Shown here one piece after another: positions 1 through 6,209 of a stretch of 8,358 nucleotides of DNA. The notes under the pieces are model-generated. The model made no database searches and was not told where the DNA came from. It worked only from the letters and a program-made list of their open reading frames with translations. This DNA comes from Clostridiales bacterium (GTDB lineage: Bacteria; Bacillota; Clostridia; Lutisporales; Lutisporaceae): assembly GCA_012842725.1 (NCBI GenBank), contig DUSG01000062.1, positions 1 to 8,358 of the forward strand, written 5' to 3'. The position numbers were made by a program, and so were the translations under genes. Numbering within the stretch: position 1 is the first letter of the stretch; the number at the start of each line of letters is the position of its first letter.

Positions 1-14
1 ATTATATTATATGT

Positions 15-1187
15 TTATATCTTATTTAACATTTTATAAAGCTTGTATATCATATTAATATCTTCATAGAATTTCAATGTATTATTATCGGTTCCAAGCA
101 GTTCTCTAATTTTTGATATTCTGTATCTGATGGTATTGCTGTGCTGATATAACTCATCGGCTGTGTTTTTTATATCCGCATCATTTTTCACAAAACATAT
201 GATGGTTTCAAAAAGATTTGTATTATTCTCATCATCATAATCTTTTATGGGTTTAACCAGGCTTTCATACAAGTCCGGCAGAAAATCCTGTTCTTTAACC
301 TTCATAATCAGCTTATAAGTGCCTATTTCTTCATAGTCTACCACCTTCTGATTAAGTATATCCGAAACTTCACACGCTGCTATTGCGTTTTCTATGACCT
401 TTTTTATATTTTGAAGCCCGTTATAAGGCCCGCTGATTCCCATACAATAATCCAATTTGCTTGAATTTATAATCTCTATAAGCTCTTCTTTTATGTTCTC
501 TACTGATGAATCCTTAAATTTTTTTGATTGAGTGGAAAACGCAATAATCTTATTATAATAGTTTACACAATAAAACAACTGATTATTATTTATTCTTCTT
601 ACCAGGTAATCTGTATGTTTTACATCCTGATCTCCCAATATTTTTATGCAGAAAGCCATGATATTATTTTTGAATCCCGAATATAATGAATAAGCCAGTT
701 TTTTCAGCTCATCTCCCTGATAGTTTCCTGTAAGTATTTTGTCCAGTAGTTCAAGCACCGCCTGTTGGTTGTACTGTCCATAGATAGATCTCATTATATC
801 CGTTATCATACTGGCATAAGCCACTTCTCTGCTGATTACAATGATTGGATATGCATTTTCATTGGCATATTCTATTACTTCCTGAGGGATTTTTTCCACA
901 TAGCGTAAAGCAATACATATGCCGCTAGAATTAAATTGGTTGTATAACTCTATTGTATCAAGCATTTCTTCTGGTTTATCCTTTATAGCATAGAAACTGG
1001 TTATAATAAAATCACCGTCTATAAAAAGAAGATTGTTTCTGCCTGCGGTACTGACATCGATGGGAAACTCCGGACATTCTGCCACACTGACTCTATATAT
1101 TCTGCGATTCAATCCGTTTTTTCCTGCGACAACCCTGGCTGTACTAAATGACGGCAGCCTAAGTGCATCTTCTACGGTTATAAACAT
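15..1187 (-). CDS. PucR-family transcriptional regulator
   Basis: This 390-residue DNA-binding regulator has the three parts of the PucR/CdaR family. The N-terminal PucR sensor domain (about 1-125) starts MFITVEDALRLPSFSTARVVAG and includes NNLLFIDGDFI (51-61). A degenerate GGDEF-like middle domain (about 150-285) contains YCMGISGPYNGLQNIKKVIENA (247-268), then DYEEIGTYKLIM (284-295). The C-terminal helix-turn-helix (about 325-385) contains DIKNTADELYQHSNTIRYRI (338-357) followed by SKIRELLG; the H-NT-RYRI core is diagnostic. B. subtilis PucR controls purine catabolism, and relatives control other nitrogen or sugar pathways. The position at the 3' end of the importer/DUF917 cluster suggests it regulates that cluster. 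It ends at TAA 15-17; any terminator lies outside the window. Confidence 0.92.
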   Translation of the reverse strand: MFITVEDALRLPSFSTARVVAGKNGLNRRIYRVSVAECPEFPIDVSTAGRNNLLFIDGDFIITSFYAIKDKPEEMLDTIELYNQFNSSGICIALRYVEKIPQEVIEYANENAYPIIVISREVAYASMITDIMRSIYGQYNQQAVLELLDKILTGNYQGDELKKLAYSLYSGFKNNIMAFCIKILGDQDVKHTDYLVRRINNNQLFYCVNYYNKIIAFSTQSKKFKDSSVENIKEELIEIINSSKLDYCMGISGPYNGLQNIKKVIENAIAACEVSDILNQKVVDYEEIGTYKLIMKVKEQDFLPDLYESLVKPIKDYDDENNTNLFETIICFVKNDADIKNTADELYQHSNTIRYRISKIRELLGTDNNTLKFYEDINMIYKLYKMLNKI

Positions 1188-1281
1188 TAGACACAGCCCC
1201 TCATATATCAAGGTATAGTGTTACTTAATTTTAGCATATATAATGTGGCTTAAAAAGATATTATAATAGTTTTTATTCATT
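1188..1281 (-). other. 94-bp gap between DUF917 and PucR-type genes
   Basis: AT-rich sequence with no terminator hairpin. A perfect TATAAT occurs at 1265-1260 on the minus strand. However, the sequence 17 to 18 bases upstream (CAGATA/TCAGAT, inside the end of the DUF917 gene) is a poor -35 box and there is no TG extension, so a separate regulator promoter is only possible. No copy of the TGTAA-N3-TTACA dyad is present here. Confidence 0.35.
1197..1202 (-). promoter_or_regulatory. Shine-Dalgarno site that fixes the PucR-type start
   Basis: GAGGGG (minus 1202-1197) stands 9 bases before ATG at 1187. An in-frame TTG at 1211 lies upstream of and would be translated through this site, adding MIYEGLCL that is foreign to the family. 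The family's N-terminus begins at MFITVEDAL, so ATG 1187 is preferred. Confidence 0.85.
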
Positions 1282-2382
1282 TTATCTGAAGGGAGATAAC
1301 CAATCAGTATCAAAGCCGAAACTCCTTGGCCCAAATACCTCCAAACCCTTTTCCGTAGTCCACTCTACCGGTGCAGGCAGCGCATATATCACAACATTCA
1401 TTCCTTCTTCAAAGTGAGGATTTAATATTGGTTCTTGCCTTGAAACATCCATGGAACATATCAAATCCGGTACGGTTATATCTATTTTATCGTCACGCCA
1501 TGCAATTATGTTCTCATTTTTATACCATATCTTATATTTATGACCTTCGTAATCGCCATCCCCAGCTATTACAACTTCACCGATGGTGAATCCTTTTTCC
1601 GTACTCCATTCGTTTTTTATGACTTTTCCGCTGAAAAGCTTAACTCCGTCCCCCGCTTTTATAACGGCATCCACCACATCATAGCCTTCTACTTTTGCAG
1701 AATTAAATGCCTTGCCTATCTTCCACGCATAAGATATGGCTCCTCTGATTACCGAATTCTTTAACACTTTTGACGTATTTAGGTGATCCACTACGGCAAT
1801 TGTATTATTGCTTACTACAGCCAACGCCCTGACTAAATCTTCTGCTCTGTTGTCATCCACCACATCCGTTATGATTATGGATTCTCCGAACTCGTTTACG
1901 AGAGACATAGGTTGTATTGGAACGTTGTTCAGATAATATGTACTGTGCTGTAACTCCGGCACAGACCTGCCGGCAGGATCACCGTCAACAATATATTTTC
2001 CTGTCCAGGCTGCAACTTCAAAGGCTACTGCCGTATTCCCTCCACCAAGTTCCGTAGATATGACGGCTTTTATTTCCTTTCCTATATGCTTCTCCAGATT
2101 TCTGAAAGCAATAACATGGGGTAATTCCTCTGCCAAAGGCAGTCTTTCGTATTTTTTTCTATCTTCCTCCGTTTCAGGGGATACGGCTCCACAATAATAT
2201 GGAGTGGCTATTAGATCCTCATCATCCAGTTCATCAAAATCCACTAATATGAATTCCTTTCCTTCATCAATAGCTTTATAAACATTTTCCAATCCCTGTT
2301 CCAGGCTACCTCCACCACCGGTTCCCAGAATAGTGCATCCATATAATATATCGAATAAATCCTTCTTGTTTAGCCTTATCAT
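1282..2382 (-). CDS. DUF917 family protein (S-methyl-thiohydantoin desulfurase-like)
   Basis: This 366-residue cytoplasmic protein has the normal family length and no signal peptide. Recognised family features are ILGTGGGGSLEQGL (18-31), the conserved ELGGGNTAVAF (111-121), VDGDPAGRSVPELQ (132-145), and in the C-terminal half KGFTIGEVVIAGDGDYEGH (263-281). The end carries LPAPVEWTTEKGLEVFGPRSFGFD (335-358). Two domains are expected, about 1-165 and 170-360. DUF917 proteins commonly occur beside hydantoinase/oxoprolinase genes. The Pfam name for the family now refers to S-methyl-thiohydantoin desulfurase, but most members have no tested activity. Here it stands between an importer and a PucR-type regulator without a HyuA/HyuB partner, so a role on the imported compound is inferred, not shown. 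ATG at 2382 has an AGGAGG site 6 bases upstream. Confidence 0.88.
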   Translation of the reverse strand: MIRLNKKDLFDILYGCTILGTGGGGSLEQGLENVYKAIDEGKEFILVDFDELDDEDLIATPYYCGAVSPETEEDRKKYERLPLAEELPHVIAFRNLEKHIGKEIKAVISTELGGGNTAVAFEVAAWTGKYIVDGDPAGRSVPELQHSTYYLNNVPIQPMSLVNEFGESIIITDVVDDNRAEDLVRALAVVSNNTIAVVDHLNTSKVLKNSVIRGAISYAWKIGKAFNSAKVEGYDVVDAVIKAGDGVKLFSGKVIKNEWSTEKGFTIGEVVIAGDGDYEGHKYKIWYKNENIIAWRDDKIDITVPDLICSMDVSRQEPILNPHFEEGMNVVIYALPAPVEWTTEKGLEVFGPRSFGFDTDWLSPFR

Positions 2383-2470
2383 AACTCTCCTCCTCTATCA
2401 TACCTTAGGTATATTCGTTATCAGCATTCACAGGAGTTTTTTCTTTTCTCAATACGTATTCTGTTGCTTC
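2383..2470 (-). other. 88-bp gap between ATPase and DUF917 genes
   Basis: This is the largest gap inside the transporter part of the cluster. It holds an open in-frame extension of the ATPase reading frame after its amber stop (2470-2408, then TAA at 2407-2405). It also holds a perfect 10-bp palindrome AATACGTATT (2451-2460), a perfect-arm dyad TACCTAAGGTA (2401-2411) and the AGGAGG ribosome binding site of the DUF917 gene (2394-2389, 6-bp spacing). I find neither a terminator hairpin nor a well-spaced sigma-A promoter. The DUF917 gene is therefore probably transcribed with the transporter. Confidence 0.5.
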
Positions 2471-4255
2471 CTATTGTTCATATAAAAAGCATGCCGTGCT
2501 GTGATTATTGCTGTACTCCTTCATGACTGGCATCTCTCTGCTGCATCTTTCATTAGCCATGCTGCACCTTGTATGAAATCTGCAGCCAGATGGGGGATTT
2601 ATAGCACTTGGCACATTTCCTTCCAATGTGGCCAATGACTCAATATCGCTGCTTTCCAATGTCGGTATTGAATTGAAAAGTGCTTTTGTATATGGATGAA
2701 GCGGGTTTTTAAATACTTCAGCAGCATCACCATATTCAACAATCTTTCCAAGATACATAATTATAACTTTATCAGCCATATAATTTACTACGCTCAAATC
2801 ATGGGATATGAGAATATTCGTTAATCCCAATCTTTCCCTGAGTTCCTTCAACAGTTCCAGAATCTGTGCTTGTGAAATCACATCGATAGATGATGTCGGC
2901 TCATCCAGTACCACCAGTTTAGGATTTACTGCCAGTGCCCTTGCTATTGCAATTCGCTGTCTCTGACCACCGCTGAATTCATGTGGGTACTTGAACGCGC
3001 TGCTTTTTGGCAAGCCAACAAGTTCCAGCAAATCTTCAACTCTTTTTAATATGCTTATGCTGTTCAGTTTTTCATGGACCTTTATAGGTTCGGAAACAAT
3101 ATCTTTAACAAGCCATCTTGGATTGAGCGACCAGTAAGGGTCCTGAAAAACTATCTGTATGTCCTTTCGAGTTTTACGCAGTTGATTCTTATCCAATTGG
3201 AATATATTCTTGCCTTCAAACAGCACCTCTCCTGAAGTGGGTTCATGCAGATTCAATATGGTATTTACCAATGTGGATTTCCCGCATCCTGATTCTCCGA
3301 CTATACCCACTACCTCACCTTTGTATATTTTTAAATCCACATCATCCACTGCTTTGACAAACAGTCTTTCGGATTTCCTTTTCTTCACGGGAAAATACTT
3401 CTTTAAAGATTTCACCTCAAGCAGGACTTCATCCCTTTCCTGCTTCTTTCTAACAACACTTTCTCCCTTAGTCACCGAATTAATTAGAATCTTTGTATAG
3501 TAATTCTGTGGTGATCCAATCACATCTTTTACTCTGCCCTGCTCAGCAATTTTACCGTCATGAAGAATGGCTATTTCATCGCAAAAAGTAGATACAAGGC
3601 TCAGGTTATTAGCTATGAAAAGCACTGTGACTCCGAATTTCTTTTGCAGTTCCTTCATTAACTTAAGAATGCTTGCCTGTATTGTAACATCAAGGTTTCG
3701 GGTAGGTTCATCAGCTATCAGAAATTCTGCACCGCATGCCAAAGCCATTGCAATTATTATCCTCTGTCTTTGACCACCGCTGAGTTGATGAGGATATTTT
3801 TTCATTATATCTTCTGCATCCGGCAATTTGACAACCTGTATCATTTCAATTGCCTTCTTATACGCTTCTTTTTTGTTCAGGTTCTGATGCTGCCTTATAA
3901 CTTGCATCATCTGATACCCTACAGTAAAAACCGGATTCAAAGTTGACATAGGGTCCTGAAATATCATGGCAATCCTTCTGCCCCTGTATTTTTGTGCCAT
4001 CTCTTTATTGTTCTTTTTCAGCAAATCTTCACCGTCAAAAATTATCTCCCCGCTTTTTATAATTCCGGGAGGACAAGGCAATAACCCCATTATAGCCAAT
4101 GCCAAAACCGTTTTACCTGAACCGCTTTCACCTACTACCCCATAAGTTTTTCCTTTTTCGATGGCTATCCTCTCTATATCCAATACATTTTGCTGTTTTT
4201 CATAGGTTTTATAGTCAATCTTTAGATTCCTTATTTCAAAATACGCGCTCAACAC
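2471..4255 (-). CDS. Fused double ABC ATPase (DppD-DppF type) of the importer
   Basis: This 594-residue cytoplasmic protein carries both nucleotide-binding domains, like the GsiA/YliA type of fusion. Domain 1 (about 5-260) has Walker A GESGSGKT (42-49), Q-loop FQDP (Q100), signature LSGGQRQR (158-165) and Walker B LIADEPT (179-185). Its D-loop reads RNLD and its switch region IANNL (214-218), where the family normally has ALD and ITHDL, so the switch histidine is replaced by Asn216. Domain 2 (about 278-515) is fully consensus: GESGCGKST (320-328), Q371, FSGGQRQR (427-434), VVLDEPT (448-454) and ISHDL with H485. A C-terminal oligo_HPY tail (NPLHPYTKALFNSIP, 517-531) contains cysteines 558, 564, 571 and 589. 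This pattern is seen in Dpp/Opp ATPases and is linked to an iron-sulfur cluster in some. Domain 1 keeps only a stub of that tail. The start is GTG at 4255. The TAG stop is followed by 21 more in-frame sense codons (see the finding at 2405-2473). Confidence 0.95.
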   Translation of the reverse strand: MLSAYFEIRNLKIDYKTYEKQQNVLDIERIAIEKGKTYGVVGESGSGKTVLALAIMGLLPCPPGIIKSGEIIFDGEDLLKKNNKEMAQKYRGRRIAMIFQDPMSTLNPVFTVGYQMMQVIRQHQNLNKKEAYKKAIEMIQVVKLPDAEDIMKKYPHQLSGGQRQRIIIAMALACGAEFLIADEPTRNLDVTIQASILKLMKELQKKFGVTVLFIANNLSLVSTFCDEIAILHDGKIAEQGRVKDVIGSPQNYYTKILINSVTKGESVVRKKQERDEVLLEVKSLKKYFPVKKRKSERLFVKAVDDVDLKIYKGEVVGIVGESGCGKSTLVNTILNLHEPTSGEVLFEGKNIFQLDKNQLRKTRKDIQIVFQDPYWSLNPRWLVKDIVSEPIKVHEKLNSISILKRVEDLLELVGLPKSSAFKYPHEFSGGQRQRIAIARALAVNPKLVVLDEPTSSIDVISQAQILELLKELRERLGLTNILISHDLSVVNYMADKVIIMYLGKIVEYGDAAEVFKNPLHPYTKALFNSIPTLESSDIESLATLEGNVPSAINPPSGCRFHTRCSMANERCSREMPVMKEYSNNHSTACFLYEQ

Positions 4256-4260
4256 TGCTA

Positions 4261-4267
4261 CCTCCTA
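4261..4267 (-). promoter_or_regulatory. Stop codon overlapping the Shine-Dalgarno site of the ATPase gene
   Basis: TAGGAGG (minus 4267-4261) again combines the TAG stop of the DppC-like gene with AGGAGG. It stands 5 bases before a GTG start at 4255. The site supports the GTG start; no ATG with a comparable site is nearby. Confidence 0.75.
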
Positions 4268-5161
4268 TCTCTTTCTGGTCTTAGGATCCATTATTTCTCT
4301 GAATCCGTCACCCAGGAGATTGAATGCAAGCACGGTTATAAATATGGCTAAACCAGGGAATATGCTGTACCACCATGCATTGAGAAAATAGTTTCTGCTT
4401 GTGTTTATCATAAGTCCCCATTCGGGTGTCGGTGCCTGAGCTCCTAAGCCAAGAAAGCTGAGTGATGCGATTGTGAGTATGACTCCTCCCATGTCCATGG
4501 AAGCCTGAACTATGACAGGAGATATGGTATTAGGCACAACATGGCTGAATATAATCTTCCATTTTGAAGTTCCGATGGCTTCTGCTGCCTGTATGAATTT
4601 CCTCTCTTTAAGAGAAACGGCCTGACCTCTGACAAGTCTTGTATACCAGGGCCACCATGACAAAGCTATGGCTATAATTGCATTATTAAGGCTTGAGCCT
4701 ACAATGGATACGATGGCTATCGCCAAGAGCAAGGGGGGAAAGCTTAGGAAAATATCCGTAATCCTCATTATAACTTCGTCTACCCATCCGCCAATAGTAC
4801 CTGCTATTGCTCCCAAAGGTACTCCTATAATTATGGCAAGTCCAACTGCCAGGATTGCAGTAGTCAATGATATTCTAATACCGTATATTACCCTGCTGAA
4901 TATATCCCTTCCGAGCTCATCGGTTCCGAACAAATATTCACCAGACGGAGGCAGTAGTTTATTGGCAACATTGGCTTCATCGCTTATATGTGATGGATAA
5001 GGAACTATATAAGGTGCTAATATAGCCAGTACAAATAAAGCCACAATTACATAAAAAGCAGCTAAAGTGAGCTTATTCTTCTTTAAAAGATAAAAGGAGA
5101 AACCTACCTCTTTTACCCTAGGCCTGATTATTTCCATCAGATTGTATATTCTGCTGTCCAT
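4265..5161 (-). CDS. DppC-like ABC transporter permease
   Basis: This 298-residue protein is the second membrane subunit, pairing with the DppB-like protein. The N-terminal OppC_N segment 'FYLLKKNKLTLAAFYVIVALFVLAILAP' (23-50) gives the first helix. It is followed by FGTDELGRDIFSRVIYGIRISL (78-99), a family hallmark. The EAA coupling loop runs 178-211 (RGQAVSLKERKFIQAAEAIG, then TSKWKIIFSHVVPN). SFLGLGAQAPTPEWG (235-249) and the C-terminal NLLGDGFREIMDPKTR are also characteristic. Length and motif order are normal, with no sign of decay. It starts at ATG 5161. Its TAG stop is embedded in the Shine-Dalgarno site of the ATPase gene 9 bases before that gene's start. Confidence 0.94.
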   Translation of the reverse strand: MDSRIYNLMEIIRPRVKEVGFSFYLLKKNKLTLAAFYVIVALFVLAILAPYIVPYPSHISDEANVANKLLPPSGEYLFGTDELGRDIFSRVIYGIRISLTTAILAVGLAIIIGVPLGAIAGTIGGWVDEVIMRITDIFLSFPPLLLAIAIVSIVGSSLNNAIIAIALSWWPWYTRLVRGQAVSLKERKFIQAAEAIGTSKWKIIFSHVVPNTISPVIVQASMDMGGVILTIASLSFLGLGAQAPTPEWGLMINTSRNYFLNAWWYSIFPGLAIFITVLAFNLLGDGFREIMDPKTRKR

Positions 5162-5167
5162 AATCCA

Positions 5168-5174
5168 CCTCCTA
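5168..5174 (-). promoter_or_regulatory. Stop codon overlapping the next Shine-Dalgarno site (DppB/DppC junction)
   Basis: The sequence TAGGAGG (minus 5174-5168) contains both the TAG stop of the DppB-like gene and the AGGAGG ribosome binding site of the DppC-like gene. The spacing to ATG is 6 bases. A terminating ribosome would cover the initiation site, which suggests translational coupling. Confidence 0.75.
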
Positions 5175-6182
5175 AAGCCTTACCCTTGGGTCTAAAGCTA
5201 TAATTATATCTGCTACCAAATTCAATATCACATAGCAAGCCGTTGAAAATATGGTTACACCGATGATGGCAGGATAATCAAGGGTAGTAACGGCAGTAGC
5301 CACGTAATTTCCTAATCCTGGCCAACTGAATATGGCTTCCACCAGGAAGGTATCCACCAAAGTATATCCAAGGGATAAGGTCAAAACTATAGCAGTAGAG
5401 CCCAGAGTATTCTTCAATGCATATACCCAAAGCACTTTTCTGTCTTTCAAGCCATATGACTTGGCAGCAATTATATAGTCTTCATTCAATACTTCAAGCA
5501 ACGCCGATCTGGTCATCCTGGCTACAAGACCGATTGGATAAAGGGCTATGGTAATACATGGAAGGATATAATGCTTCAACGCATCAAAAAATACAACCCA
5601 ATTTGATGTCAGAATGCAATCAAAAAGAAGCATGCCGGTTACTCTGGGAATTTCATACAAAATCTTTATTTCATTACTGACCTGTCCTCCAAGAGGTAAT
5701 AATTCAAGCTTATTATAAAATATAAGTTGCAAGAACAATCCTACCCAGAATGTAGGTAGAGAAACCGCTCCAATTGAGAATAACCTGCTAAGATGATCCA
5801 GCAGCTGATCCTTCATCTTTGCTGAATATATGCCCAAAGGTATGCCTATTATCGTTGCAAAAATAAACGCTATGATGACCAGTTCCAGAGTTGCCGGAAT
5901 AAATGCCTTCAATTCCTCTTTGATAGGTTGATGGGTACGGAGAGAATAACCTAAATCTCCTTTGATACAATCTTTAAGATATCTCCAGTATTGAACAATC
6001 AAAGGTTTATCCAACCCCAAATGTTCTCTCGCTTTTTGTATCTGCTCCTGTGTAGCCCTCGGTCCCGCCCACTTGGCAGCGGGATCCGAGGGGATTATTC
6101 TGGCTATTGTGAATGTTATGGTTATTACTCCGAGCAAAACTATTATCCCCAATGACAATCTTCTGATAATATAAGATATCAT
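5172..6182 (-). CDS. DppB-like ABC transporter permease
   Basis: This 336-residue integral membrane subunit forms half of the import channel. It begins MISYIIRRLSLGIIVLLGVITITF, the usual DppB/OppB first helix (about 8-28). The extracytoplasmic segment carries IPSDPAAKWAGP and the 'LGLDKPLIVQYWRYLKDCIKGDLGYS' stretch (55-80) that marks this family. Further membrane helices are visible at about 99-119, 134-158, 203-222, 261-283 and 304-326. The cytoplasmic EAA-type coupling loop, RSALLEVLNEDYIIAAKSYG (225-244) plus the following KDRKVLWVYALKN, contacts the ATPase. The protein ends in the typical ALDPRVRL. Its TAG stop lies inside the Shine-Dalgarno site of the next permease gene, 10 bases ahead of that start, implying tight coupling and balanced synthesis. 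Confidence 0.94.
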   Translation of the reverse strand: MISYIIRRLSLGIIVLLGVITITFTIARIIPSDPAAKWAGPRATQEQIQKAREHLGLDKPLIVQYWRYLKDCIKGDLGYSLRTHQPIKEELKAFIPATLELVIIAFIFATIIGIPLGIYSAKMKDQLLDHLSRLFSIGAVSLPTFWVGLFLQLIFYNKLELLPLGGQVSNEIKILYEIPRVTGMLLFDCILTSNWVVFFDALKHYILPCITIALYPIGLVARMTRSALLEVLNEDYIIAAKSYGLKDRKVLWVYALKNTLGSTAIVLTLSLGYTLVDTFLVEAIFSWPGLGNYVATAVTTLDYPAIIGVTIFSTACYVILNLVADIIIALDPRVRL

Positions 6183-6187
6183 AGTAA

Positions 6188-6192
6188 CCTCC
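6188..6192 (-). promoter_or_regulatory. Shine-Dalgarno site that fixes the DppB-like start
   Basis: GGAGG (minus strand 6192-6188) stands 5 bases before ATG at 6182. The upstream TTG at 6194 would begin translation before this site and has no ribosome binding site of its own, so ATG 6182 is chosen. Confidence 0.85.
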
Positions 6193-6209
6193 AAAAATAG
6201 GACTAATCT

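Noticed and set aside
1188..1211. TTG-initiated N-terminal extension of the PucR-type regulator
   Set aside because: It contains the GAGGGG ribosome binding site for ATG 1187 and adds residues outside the family N-terminus.
2471..2473. Pyrrolysine insertion at the ATPase amber codon
   Set aside because: The two permease genes of the same operon use TAG as a true stop, no pyrrolysine genes are in the window and the ATPase is complete without the extension.
1033..5000. Several plus-strand open frames of about 60-110 codons (for example 1033-1218, 1371-1589, 3210-3500, 4668-5000)
   Set aside because: All lie antisense to well-supported genes, lack family resemblance and have no convincing ribosome binding site context. 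They are shadows of the minus-strand coding frames.
5788..5970. Minus-strand 60-codon frame inside the DppB-like gene (and a similar one at 7639-7821)
   Set aside because: Both overlap strong family-matching frames and show no features of their own.
6183..6194. TTG-initiated extension of the DppB-like permease
   Set aside because: It starts upstream of the GGAGG site serving ATG 6182.
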